A DNA stretch of 64,000 nucleotides, taken from positions 248,001 to 312,000 of the forward strand of contig JAEWHP010000002.1 of the NCBI GenBank assembly GCA_023387735.1, in the 5' to 3' direction. This DNA comes from Pseudomonadota bacterium (GTDB lineage Bacteria > Pseudomonadota > Alphaproteobacteria > Rhizobiales > Xanthobacteraceae). Made by a program: the position numbers and the translations under genes. Positions within the stretch are counted from its first letter, which is position 1. Each line of letters begins with the position of its first letter. The notes under the pieces are model-generated. The model worked only from the letters and a program-made list of their open reading frames with translations. It searched no databases and was not told the origin of the DNA. Positions 33,525-41,585 of this stretch are shown here, one piece after another.

Positions 33525-33538
33525 GACAGTATGCTTAC
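33525..33538 (-). promoter_or_regulatory. Operator motif, second copy
   Basis: On the minus strand GTAAGCATACTGTC, one base different from 28221-28208. It contains CATACT, a probable -10 box, 16 bases upstream of the GTG start of the CoA-type monooxygenase. The short distance implies a very short leader. A shared MarR regulator would tie this operon to the gentisate genes. Confidence 0.6.
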
Positions 33539-33585
33539 TAATTGGCCGAGAGTAGTCCTTGAGCGAAGCTTGCGCCACTGAAAAA

Positions 33586-34944
33586 TCAGGGAACAGGGCG
33601 CATCCGCCCGCCTGAATCTGCAACCTGGCCCTCCGCCGGAGGCTTTGCCGCAATCGCGAGCCTGCGGCGATCGATCGCATCTTCCAGCCGATGCGCCAGC
33701 GAGACCAGCGTGGACATGTCCTGCGGGTTCTCGCTCCTGATGGCGTTGGCCATCTCGGCCTCCAGCGCCGCGTCGACCTGGTTTTCGATTTCGGTCAGTT
33801 CGGCGTCGCTGTTCATCTCCCTTATTCGCCTCGGCAGGGCGAACAAGGTCTTGATCGTCATCTCTTCGGGCTCCGGACGCTCGATGCCGAGAAACCGCCA
33901 GGCGGCCGCAAAGATCGACGCCAGCGCACCCAGCACCATCGGCGTCAGGTAGATCCAGTTGCTGTATTTATCCATGAAGCTCTGCTGGGTGCCGTTGAAG
34001 TACGCGGCAGCGCCCGGATGGACCGCAACATAGGCGTCGGGATCGGTGTCCGGCGCGGTCAGTCCTGCCAGCAGCGGCTGATCGCGGACGAGATCGTTGC
34101 GGGCGTTGATCAGCGCCTGCGTGAGGTCGGTAATCAGGTCGGCGTCGAGGCTCTTGTTGGCGATGAGATAGGAGCCGACGCGAAGCGTGGTCAGGTCGGC
34201 GTCCGGGACCGGCGGATTGCCCCTGAGCGTCCCCTGCGGAATGTCAAAACTCTCATAGGCGCCTGCAACATCCGCAATGGCGCCGGCGGATTCGACGGGA
34301 ATGAGAGTTGGAAAGGCATTGCGGTTGTCGTTGAAGAAGCGCCGCACCAGCGCCAGGTATTTTTCGCTGATCGGGATGACCACCAGGAACGCGCTGGCTT
34401 GCTTTGACTGGATCGCGCGCGGCACATCCGCTGGCGCGATGTTCCTGAAGGTAACCTTGCCGGCGAGGTCATATTCCTTCGTCAGCGCATCGACCATGCT
34501 CTGGTTGATCTCGCCGCCGACCACGCCGAGCGTATGGCCCTTCAGTTTCTCGATGCTCGTCAGCCCCGATCCCGGCAGCGCCAGAATCATCAGGACCGAT
34601 TTGTTGACCAGCACGACGCTTCGCGCCTGGGAGAGGTCGCCGACATCGGCGCGAACGATCGCGAGGTCGGTCTTTCCGGCGGCGAATAGTTTCGCCGAAT
34701 CCAGCACGCTGTCCGTCGGCACGACCTTGATGCGCACGGCGGACTTTGCCGCGTCGAGCCGGCCGGCGATGAGCGAGGCAAGCTTGGCCGCCTCGCCGTC
34801 GAAAGATCCGACCGCAAGACTGAGCGTTACAGGCTTCGAATAGTAGCGGTAGGCGACGAGGCTCGCGCCGAGGGCGACGGCAGCAAGGCCCGCCAGCAGG
34901 ACGGCGCGAGCCCAGAGCGGGAACGGAGCGGAAAAATTCTTCAT
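33586..34944 (-). CDS. TAXI-family TRAP solute-binding protein with C-terminal membrane segment
   Basis: A 452-residue protein. An N-terminal hydrophobic anchor (AVLLAGLAAVALGASLVAYR, about 14-33) precedes the NMT1/TAXI domain: LSLAVGSFDGEAAKLASLIAGRL, DLAIVRADVGDL and GHTLGVVGGEINQSMVDAL. A second membrane helix WIYLTPMVLGALASIFAAAW (about 340-360) is followed by a cytoplasmic charged tail with ELTEIENQVDAALEAEMANAI. TAXI proteins normally deliver substrates to a DctQM permease, which is absent here. Two anchors and a cytosolic tail suggest a membrane-bound sensor or scaffold. Confidence 0.85.
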   Translation of the reverse strand: MKNFSAPFPLWARAVLLAGLAAVALGASLVAYRYYSKPVTLSLAVGSFDGEAAKLASLIAGRLDAAKSAVRIKVVPTDSVLDSAKLFAAGKTDLAIVRADVGDLSQARSVVLVNKSVLMILALPGSGLTSIEKLKGHTLGVVGGEINQSMVDALTKEYDLAGKVTFRNIAPADVPRAIQSKQASAFLVVIPISEKYLALVRRFFNDNRNAFPTLIPVESAGAIADVAGAYESFDIPQGTLRGNPPVPDADLTTLRVGSYLIANKSLDADLITDLTQALINARNDLVRDQPLLAGLTAPDTDPDAYVAVHPGAAAYFNGTQQSFMDKYSNWIYLTPMVLGALASIFAAAWRFLGIERPEPEEMTIKTLFALPRRIREMNSDAELTEIENQVDAALEAEMANAIRSENPQDMSTLVSLAHRLEDAIDRRRLAIAAKPPAEGQVADSGGRMRPVP

Positions 34945-35027
34945 GCGTGCCGGATCATGGCACGCACCGATCGCTGCGCCAAGAGATCGGCCCGCAGCGA
35001 TCGGAATTCGCGTGAATCAGGATCGGC

Positions 35028-35237
35028 TCAGGTGCAACGGCGGACGGCCACACCGTTGACGATGACGGTCTTGCAAACCTTGGCTGGTTTGCGAACGACG
35101 ACCGCGCCGCGTGGCCCGGCGCAGCCGGCGCGAACGACGCCGTCGGCGCAGACCGCGGCGCTGGCCGTCGTCGATTCCAGGGTCAGGACGGCGCCGAAGG
35201 CGAACAGGGCGGTTGCAATGATCAGAAAGGAACGCAT
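35028..35237 (-). CDS. Small secreted cysteine-containing protein
   Basis: GGGAG lies six bases before the ATG at 35237; the product is 69 residues. The signal peptide (MRSFLIIATALFAFGAVLTL) ends near TASA. The mature peptide AVCADGVVRAGCAGPRGAVV then VCKTVIVNGVAVRRCT has four cysteines in two pairs around a GPRGAVVVRKP core, a pattern seen in small Bradyrhizobium exported proteins of unknown role. It is likely periplasmic or outer-surface. Confidence 0.75.
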   Translation of the reverse strand: MRSFLIIATALFAFGAVLTLESTTASAAVCADGVVRAGCAGPRGAVVVRKPAKVCKTVIVNGVAVRRCT

Positions 35238-35302
35238 ATTGGACTCCCAAACCATATTTGGTTGATGGTGAAGTTCTGAAAATCTTTTCGGAAGCTTACT
35301 TG

Positions 35303-35527
35303 CTACTTCTTCTCGGCTGCCGTGAGGACCTTCTTGCAGGCCGGGGTGATCTTGTCGCTCTCCTTGGCGAGGCAGGCGATGATCCGACCGCCGCCCGGCA
35401 TCACGCCTTTGCAGAATTTCTCGTAATCTCCCATGCAGGCGCTGCGCTGCTCGGCAGTCAGTTCCTGGGCGAAGCCGGTTTGCGACATGCAGAGCAGGGC
35501 GGTGGCGGTCATGATGACGCGAAGCAT
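35303..35527 (-). CDS. Cysteine-rich repeat secreted protein, single repeat
   Basis: The start at 35527 gives a 74-residue protein with a signal peptide MLRVIMTATALLCMSQTGFA. The mature region has one Cys-rich repeat with cysteines at 31, 39, 52 and 64 (C-x7-C-x12-C-x11-C): SACMGDYEKFCKGVMPGGGR then IACLAKESDKITPACKKVL. The same spacing occurs three times in the protein at 36028-36831. This resembles the Golgi-protein-1/FGFR-type Cys repeat also found in proteobacteria. Function unknown, likely periplasmic. Confidence 0.78.
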   Translation of the reverse strand: MLRVIMTATALLCMSQTGFAQELTAEQRSACMGDYEKFCKGVMPGGGRIIACLAKESDKITPACKKVLTAAEKK

Positions 35528-35661
35528 CGATTTTCCTCTCGCTGTGGCAGCCGTTGGGTTGACTATCCGCAGATCAAGCTGGCCGCCTTCTTGCTTCTTG
35601 ATCGCGGACCCGCTGTAGTGAAGGCCCATTTATTGTCGCAAGGAAAATCCGAGGAAAATAC

Positions 35662-36018
35662 ATGGCGCAGGTCAGGGCCAAATGGCTGGCGTTCTATTCC
35701 GAACGCGTCGAGCCGGTCTCCAGGGAAATATTCTCTCACGTCGAAAAGATGATCATCGGAACGCTGATCGTATCGGCCGGCGCGCACGTCTCCAGCACGG
35801 AGCCATCGATCGTTCTGTTCGGCTATCTGCGCCATGGCCTGATCGGCCGCGGCGTCATGCTGTTCGGCGCCATTTTGCTGCTGCTGAATTTCCTCGACGG
35901 CCTCTACAAACTCGCAAGACTGAACTGGCATATCGCGTACCAAATCGTGATGACGATCTTTTACGTCGCCCTGTCGGTGAGGCTCATCCAGCTCATCCTG
36001 GCCTTCCGCGGAGAATAA
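35662..36018 (+). CDS. Small hypothetical membrane protein
   Basis: A 118-residue protein preceded by GAGGAAAATAC. After an N-terminal amphipathic part there are three hydrophobic segments: MIIGTLIVSAGAHVS, LIGRGVMLFGAILLLLNFL and YQIVMTIFYVALSVRLIQLI. No family is recognised. It sits between two Cys-repeat genes on the other strand, and its stop is nine bases from the end of the larger one. Confidence 0.68.
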   Translation: MAQVRAKWLAFYSERVEPVSREIFSHVEKMIIGTLIVSAGAHVSSTEPSIVLFGYLRHGLIGRGVMLFGAILLLLNFLDGLYKLARLNWHIAYQIVMTIFYVALSVRLIQLILAFRGE

Positions 36019-36027
36019 CCGCGCGAT

Positions 36028-36831
36028 CTACTGCGCGGCGAACTGCGCCAGCACGTCCTTGCATGCGGGCGAAAGCTGCGCGGCGTTGGTCGCGAGGCAT
36101 TGCACGATGCGGCCGCCGCCGGGCGCCACGCCGCCGCAGATCGAGCGGACGTCGGTGCCGCAGGCCGACCGCAGCACGAACAGTTCTTCGCGCGGTCGCA
36201 TCGGCCGCAGCACGATCACGGTTGGCGCCGCCGCCGGCGCGGCGGCCGCCGCAGGAGCTGCCGTGCCAGCCGCAGGCGCTGCTGCGCCACCGCTGGCGGC
36301 GGCGACGGCGTTGCCGCACGCGGCAGAAAGCTTCGCCTTGTTCTTTTCGAGGCATTGCACCGCCGGTGCGCCGCCGGCCGGAACGCCCTTGCAGACCTTC
36401 GGATAGTCGGAGCGGCAGGCGGTGCGGATGGCGGAGATCTGCGCCTTGGTCGGCGCTCCGGCTGCGGCCTTTGGCTCGGCGGATTTGGGCGCCGTTGTTG
36501 TTGCCGCCGCAGGCGCGGTCGTCGCTGCCGCGGGCGCTGCAGGTTTGGCCGGTGCGGCTTCAGCCGGCTTGGCAGCCGGCGCTTCGACGGCGCGCACCGC
36601 GCCCTGGCAGCCCGAGGACAGGCTCGACATGTTCTTCTGCAGACACTGCAGCGATGCCTCGCCGCCCGGCGGCACGCTGGAGCAATGCGCCATGTAATCC
36701 GAACGACACTGCGACTTGATGGCATCGCGCTGGGCCTGGCTCGGGGCTTGCGCGAAAGCGGCAGTTGCAAGAAGGGCGCCGGCCGCCAGCAACGGCGCAA
36801 GCTTCGCCGCACGTGTCAACGTGTCGATCAT
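36028..36831 (-). CDS. Cysteine-rich repeat secreted protein, three repeats
   Basis: The start at 36831 is chosen because AAGGA lies seven bases upstream; an ATG six bases earlier is too close. The 267-residue product has a signal peptide ending near AFA. Three repeats keep exactly the same cysteine spacing (C-x7-C-x12-C-x11-C): cysteines 42, 50, 63, 75; 139, 147, 160, 172; and 224, 232, 245, 257. Ala/Pro-rich linkers (about 81-130 and 173-210) join them. The layout suggests three disulfide-bonded beads on a flexible string in the periplasm. It is divergent from the RND efflux genes. Confidence 0.8.
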   Translation of the reverse strand: MIDTLTRAAKLAPLLAAGALLATAAFAQAPSQAQRDAIKSQCRSDYMAHCSSVPPGGEASLQCLQKNMSSLSSGCQGAVRAVEAPAAKPAEAAPAKPAAPAAATTAPAAATTTAPKSAEPKAAAGAPTKAQISAIRTACRSDYPKVCKGVPAGGAPAVQCLEKNKAKLSAACGNAVAAASGGAAAPAAGTAAPAAAAAPAAAPTVIVLRPMRPREELFVLRSACGTDVRSICGGVAPGGGRIVQCLATNAAQLSPACKDVLAQFAAQ

Positions 36832-37038
36832 TTTCATATCCTTTTCCGTTGCAGGAAGCCGCCGCTTCAATCGAACTAAAATAGCGAATGTGACTGCAGT
36901 ATAAATTCAAACAGGCCGCATCATTTTCGGTTTCCGGTTCCACTGCAAGCGGATTGTTGCTATTTTTATGGGATGGCGGAAAGCCGGTTTTTCAATAAAG
37001 GCCTTTTGCAGAACAAAAAACGTATTGGGGCACGAAAA
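36832..37038. other. Divergent region between Cys-repeat gene and RND adaptor
   Basis: An A/T-rich gap of 207 bases that must carry promoters for both genes. No regulator gene or clear palindrome was recognised, so control of the efflux pump is unknown from this sequence. Confidence 0.4.
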
Positions 37039-38244
37039 ATGAAGGCTTCGCGTTCGCCTGCACGAATGAGTCGATACAGCGCCGTCGCAGATAAAGGCGC
37101 TGCCGTCTGCCGCGTGGCTTTTGCCATCGCCGCATTCGGCGTCTTAAGTGCCTGCGAACAAAATACTTTTGTTCCGCCGCCGCCGCCGAAGGTAGATGTT
37201 GCGGTGCCCGCGCAGGGATCGTTCACGCGGTATCTGGAAGCAACGGGCAACACTGCGCCGGTCAAGAATGTCGATCTCGTCGCGCGCGTGCAGGGCTTTC
37301 TGCAGTCGATCGAATACAAGGACGGCGCCTTCGTGAAGGAAGGCACGCCGCTGTTCACGATCGAGCCCGAAACCTACAAGCTGAAGCTCGAACAGGCGCA
37401 GGCCGCGGAAACCGGCGCGCAGGCAACGCTGCGGCAGGCCGAGGCGGACTTCAAGCGTCAGCAGGAACTGGTGCAGCGCCAGGCCGTTTCACAGGCCACG
37501 CTCGATACGTCCACCTCGACGCGCGACAACGCGCAGGCGAGCCTGCTGCAGGCCCAGGTCAACACCAAGATCGCGGCGGTCAATTACGGATACACCCATG
37601 TGGCCGCGCCGTTCGACGGCGTCGTCAGCGCGCATCTCGTCTCGGTCGGCGAACTCGTCGGGGCGACGTCGCCGACACAACTCGCGACCATCGTGGCGCT
37701 GGATCCGATCTGGGTGAACTTCAACGTCAACGAACAGGACGTGCTGCGGATCCGCGCGGAGGCCCGCCGGCGCGGATTGACGGCGGACGACCTCCGGCAA
37801 TTGCCGATCGAGGTCGGAACCCAAACCGAGACGGGTTTCCCGCACAAGGGCAGGCTCGATTATGCCGCCGTGACGCTGAACCAGTCGACCGGCACGCTTC
37901 CGGTGCGCGGCGTGTTGCCGAATTCCGATCGCGGCCTGCTGCCGGGCTTCTTCGTGCGCGTTCGCGTGCCGATCGACCGCGAGCAGAACGCGCTGTTCGT
38001 GCCTGACGTGGCGCTAGGTGCCGACCAGGCCGGACGCTATCTGCTGGTCGTGAACGCCGAGAATGTCGTCGAGCAGCGAAAGGTGAGAGTAGGCCCGCTG
38101 CAGGATGGCGGCCTGCGCGTGATCGAGGAGGGCCTCAAGCCCGACGATCGCGTCGTCACCGCCGGACTGTTGCGCGCGATTCCCGGCCAGAAGGTCGATC
38201 CGCAACTGAAGAAGCTCGAAGCGCCGCCGGCTGCGGCCAAGTAG
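37039..38244 (+). CDS. RND efflux periplasmic adaptor lipoprotein (AcrA/MexA family)
   Basis: The start at 37039 gives 401 residues; in-frame ATGs lie at 36973 and 37066. A lipobox GVLSAC with Cys39 indicates an inner-membrane lipoprotein. The barrel-sandwich lipoyl motifs are VDLVARVQGFLQSIEYKDGA and YGYTHVAAPFDGVVSAHLVS, joined by an alpha-helical hairpin of about 80 residues (KLKLEQAQAAETGAQATLRQ and QATLDTSTSTRDNAQASLLQ). The membrane-proximal domain follows near the C-terminus. It links the RND pump to an outer-membrane channel, not encoded here. The pump gene follows nine bases later. Confidence 0.94.
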   Translation: MKASRSPARMSRYSAVADKGAAVCRVAFAIAAFGVLSACEQNTFVPPPPPKVDVAVPAQGSFTRYLEATGNTAPVKNVDLVARVQGFLQSIEYKDGAFVKEGTPLFTIEPETYKLKLEQAQAAETGAQATLRQAEADFKRQQELVQRQAVSQATLDTSTSTRDNAQASLLQAQVNTKIAAVNYGYTHVAAPFDGVVSAHLVSVGELVGATSPTQLATIVALDPIWVNFNVNEQDVLRIRAEARRRGLTADDLRQLPIEVGTQTETGFPHKGRLDYAAVTLNQSTGTLPVRGVLPNSDRGLLPGFFVRVRVPIDREQNALFVPDVALGADQAGRYLLVVNAENVVEQRKVRVGPLQDGGLRVIEEGLKPDDRVVTAGLLRAIPGQKVDPQLKKLEAPPAAAK

Positions 38245-38253
38245 GAGCCGGCC

Positions 38254-41200
38254 ATGATTTCGAAGTTTTTCATCGAACGGCCCGTCCTTTCCAACGTCAT
38301 CGCGATCCTGATGATCCTGATCGGCGGCGTCTGCCTGTTCCGGCTCGCGGTGGCGCAATATCCGGATGTCGTGCCGCCGACGGTGCAGGTCACCACGCGA
38401 TATCCCGGCGCCAGCGCGAAGACCGTGATCGATACCGTGGCGCTGCCGATCGAGCAGCAGGTCAACGGCGTCGAGGACATGCTCTACATGCAGTCCTACA
38501 GCGGCGCCGACGGCACCTACACGCTGACGGTGACGTTCAAGATCGGCACTGATTTGAACTTCGCGCAGGTGCTGGTGCAAAATCGCGTGTCGAGCGCGCT
38601 GTCGCAGCTGCCGCAGTCAGTACAGAGCCAGGGCGTCACGGTGCAGAAGCGATCGACGGCTATCCTGCTGTTCGTGACGCTGACCTCGCCGAAAGCGACC
38701 TATGACAGCCTGTTCCTGAGCAACTACGCCACCATCAACATTCGCGACGAGCTGTCGCGCCTGCCTGGCGTCGGCAACGTGACCGTGTTCGGCGCGGGAC
38801 AATATTCGATGCGGGTCTGGCTCGATCCGAACAAGCTGTATGCGCGCAACCTGATGCCGCAGGACGTCATCTCCGCGATCCAGCAGCAGAGCCAGCAGGT
38901 CACCGCGGGCCAGGTCGGTGCACCGCCGACGCCGGCCGGGCAGGCGTTCCAGTACACGCTGAACGTCAGCGGGAGGCTCGCCGAACCCAGCGAGTTCGAG
39001 AACGTGATCGTCAAGACCGGCACCAGCGGCGACGTCACGCGCGTGCGCGATGTCGGCTGGGTCGAACTCGGCGCCCAGACCTACAGCCAGGTGTTCTCGC
39101 TCAACAACAAGCCGTCCACAGGCATCGGCGTGTTCCAGTCGCCCGGCGCCAACGCGCTCGAGGTCCAGCAGGCCGTCGAGAAGAAGATGCAGGTGCTGGC
39201 GAAGTCGTTTCCGCAGGACGTAACCTTCGACACGCCGTTCGACACCACGAAATTCGTCTCGGAATCGATCAACGAGGTCTACAAGACGCTGATCGAGGCG
39301 GGCCTGCTCGTGCTGGTCGTGATCCTGATCTTCCTGCAGGACTGGCGCGCGATGCTGGTGCCGGCTACGACAGTGCCGGTGACGATCATCGGCGCCTTTG
39401 CGGCGATGGCGGCGCTCGGCTTCACCGTCAATATCTCGACCCTGTTTGCGATCGTGCTCGCGATCGGCATCGTGGTCGACGACGCCATCGTCGTGGTCGA
39501 AGGCGCCGCGCACAATATCGAGAAGGGCATGTCCGGGCACGATGCCGCGATCAGCGCGATGGACGCGCTGTTCGCGCCGATCGTCGGCATCACGCTGGTG
39601 CTGATCTCGGTGTTCCTGCCCTCGGCGTTCCTGCCGGGTCTGACCGGGCAGATGTATGCGCAGTTCGCGCTGGTGATTGCCGCGACCGCACTGCTCAGCG
39701 CGGTCAACGCGGCGACGCTGAAGCCGACGCAATGCGCGCTGTGGCTGCGCCCGCCGGCGCCGCCGGAGCAGCGCAACTTCTTCTATCGCGGCTTCAACGC
39801 GGTCTATAATCGCGTCGAGGCCTGGTACAGCCGGCTGATCAGCCGGCTGGTGGCGCACAGCGGCGTTTCCGTCATCTTCGCGCTGATCCTGATCGCCATT
39901 GGCGGCTACGGCCTGTCGCGGGTGCCGACCGGCTTCATTCCGATCGAGGATCAGGGCTATCTGCTGGTCGCCGTGCAGTTGCCTGACGGAGCGGCGCTCG
40001 ATCGTACCCAGCGGGTGCTCACCCGCGTGAGCGAGATCACCGGCAAGGCGCCGGGCGTCGATCAGGTGATCACCATCGCCGGCATCTCCGCGCTCGACAA
40101 TTCATCAAGCCTTGCCAATGCGGGCGTCGCCTATCTGATCCTGAAAGAGTGGAGCGCGCGCGGCAAGGGCGAGGATCTGCGGTCGCTGTTCGTCGGCTTG
40201 AACGAAAAACTTTCCGTGATCGACGAGGCGCGGATACTCGTGGTGCCGCCGCCGCCGATCCAGGGCATCGGCAACGCTGCGGGCTTTGCGATGCAGGTCC
40301 AGCTCCGCGACGGCAACACCGACTTCGGCAAGCTGCAGGCGATCACCAGCGCAATCGTCGCCAACGCGTCGTCGCAGAGCGCGCTGCAAAGGGTGAGTTC
40401 GCCGTTCCGCTCCATGGTGCCGCAGTACGACATCGAGGTGGACCGGATCAAGACCGAGACGCTGCATGTCACGACCGACCAGATCTTCTCGACGCTGTCG
40501 TCCTACATGGGTTCGACCTTCGTCAACCAGTTCAACAAGTTCGGCCGCACCTTCCAGGTCTACGCGCAGGCGGACGCGCAATTCCGCCTGACGCCGGCCG
40601 ATATCCAGAACATGATGGTGCGCAACAGCAATGGCGACATGATTCCGCTCGGCACGGTGGCGAAGATCACGCCGGCGGTCGGCCCGTCGCTGATCAGCCT
40701 GTACAATCTCTATCCCGCTGCAACCGTCATCGGCCTGCCGGCCACCGGCTACAGTTCCGGCCAGTCGATGAAGCTGATGGAAGAGATCGCCGAGAAGACC
40801 CTGCCGCCGGGCACAGGCTTCGAGTGGACGGCGATGTCGTACCAGGAGAAGGTCGTCGGCGGCCAGATCTACTGGGCGTTCGGCCTCGCGCTGTTGCTGG
40901 TCTATCTCGTGCTGGCCGGGCAGTATGAAAGCTGGTACGCGCCGATCTCGGTCATTCTCGCAGTGCCGCTGTCGCTACTCGGTCCGATGATCGTGCTGAC
41001 GGGTCTGCGGATCGAGAACAACCTCTATACGCAGATCGGCATCATCCTGCTGATCGCGCTGTCGGCCAAGAACGCCATCCTGATCGTCGAGGTGGCGCTC
41101 GAGTTGCACGTGCGCGACCGCAAGCCGCTGCTGGAATCCGCAATCGAGGCTGCGCGGGCGAGGTTCCGGCCGATCCTGATGACGTCTTTCGCCTTCATCC

Positions 41201-41409
41201 TCGGCGTCGTTCCGCTGGTGCTGGCGACCGGCGCAGGCGCCAATGCGCGGAAGTCGATCGGCATCACGGTGTTCTCGGGCATGCTGGCATCGACGTGCCT
41301 GGCGGTGCTGTTCGTGCCGACCTTCTTCGTCGTGATCCAGCGCTTCGAGAACTGGCTGAAGGAGCGGAAGGCAAAGAAGGCCGGGGCGGCGGTGACGCAG
41401 GCTCGGTAA
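38254..41409 (+). CDS. RND multidrug efflux permease (HAE1, AcrB/MexB family)
   Basis: A full-length 1051-residue pump. The N-terminus MISKFFIERPVLSNVIAILM is the first transmembrane helix. The TM4 proton-relay region reads IGIVVDDAIVVVEGAAHNIE with the paired aspartates, and GFIPIEDQGYLLVAVQLPDG and LSAKNAILIVEVALE are canonical. Twelve transmembrane helices and two large periplasmic loops are expected. It forms a trimeric proton-driven exporter of drugs or lipophilic compounds with the upstream adaptor. No local repressor was found. Confidence 0.96.
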   Translation: MISKFFIERPVLSNVIAILMILIGGVCLFRLAVAQYPDVVPPTVQVTTRYPGASAKTVIDTVALPIEQQVNGVEDMLYMQSYSGADGTYTLTVTFKIGTDLNFAQVLVQNRVSSALSQLPQSVQSQGVTVQKRSTAILLFVTLTSPKATYDSLFLSNYATINIRDELSRLPGVGNVTVFGAGQYSMRVWLDPNKLYARNLMPQDVISAIQQQSQQVTAGQVGAPPTPAGQAFQYTLNVSGRLAEPSEFENVIVKTGTSGDVTRVRDVGWVELGAQTYSQVFSLNNKPSTGIGVFQSPGANALEVQQAVEKKMQVLAKSFPQDVTFDTPFDTTKFVSESINEVYKTLIEAGLLVLVVILIFLQDWRAMLVPATTVPVTIIGAFAAMAALGFTVNISTLFAIVLAIGIVVDDAIVVVEGAAHNIEKGMSGHDAAISAMDALFAPIVGITLVLISVFLPSAFLPGLTGQMYAQFALVIAATALLSAVNAATLKPTQCALWLRPPAPPEQRNFFYRGFNAVYNRVEAWYSRLISRLVAHSGVSVIFALILIAIGGYGLSRVPTGFIPIEDQGYLLVAVQLPDGAALDRTQRVLTRVSEITGKAPGVDQVITIAGISALDNSSSLANAGVAYLILKEWSARGKGEDLRSLFVGLNEKLSVIDEARILVVPPPPIQGIGNAAGFAMQVQLRDGNTDFGKLQAITSAIVANASSQSALQRVSSPFRSMVPQYDIEVDRIKTETLHVTTDQIFSTLSSYMGSTFVNQFNKFGRTFQVYAQADAQFRLTPADIQNMMVRNSNGDMIPLGTVAKITPAVGPSLISLYNLYPAATVIGLPATGYSSGQSMKLMEEIAEKTLPPGTGFEWTAMSYQEKVVGGQIYWAFGLALLLVYLVLAGQYESWYAPISVILAVPLSLLGPMIVLTGLRIENNLYTQIGIILLIALSAKNAILIVEVALELHVRDRKPLLESAIEAARARFRPILMTSFAFILGVVPLVLATGAGANARKSIGITVFSGMLASTCLAVLFVPTFFVVIQRFENWLKERKAKKAGAAVTQAR

Positions 41410-41416
41410 GCTTTGT

Positions 41417-41572
41417 CTTCACCCGCCCCTTGAGGGGCGGGTCGCCGCGAAGCGGCGGGGCGGGGTGACGGTCTCTCCGCGTCCAACAGTGCTCGTGTTG
41501 ATAGACCGTCACCCCACCCCGTCACGCATCTTGCGATGCGTGCCTACCCGCCCCCTCGAGGGGCGGGTGAAG
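41417..41572. repeat. Long inverted repeat between convergent genes
   Basis: The ends CTTCACCCGCCCC and GGGGCGGGTGAAG are inverted copies. Further inward lie TTGAGGGGCGGGT and ACCCGCCCCCTCGA, then GGGGTGACGGTCT and AGACCGTCACCCC, so a 156-base multi-step hairpin is possible. It separates the RND pump from the oxidoreductase on the other strand, and no transposase is present. It is one more dispersed palindromic element. Confidence 0.82.
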
Positions 41573-41585
41573 TCGAGCAAGCGGC

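Noticed and set aside
38617..39858. A 413-codon minus-strand open frame
   Set aside because: Antisense to the RND pump; composition is Arg/Asp/His-rich with no membrane or domain pattern.
41417..41572. Insertion sequence
   Set aside because: Inverted repeats are present but there is no transposase frame or target duplication; it fits a dispersed palindromic element.
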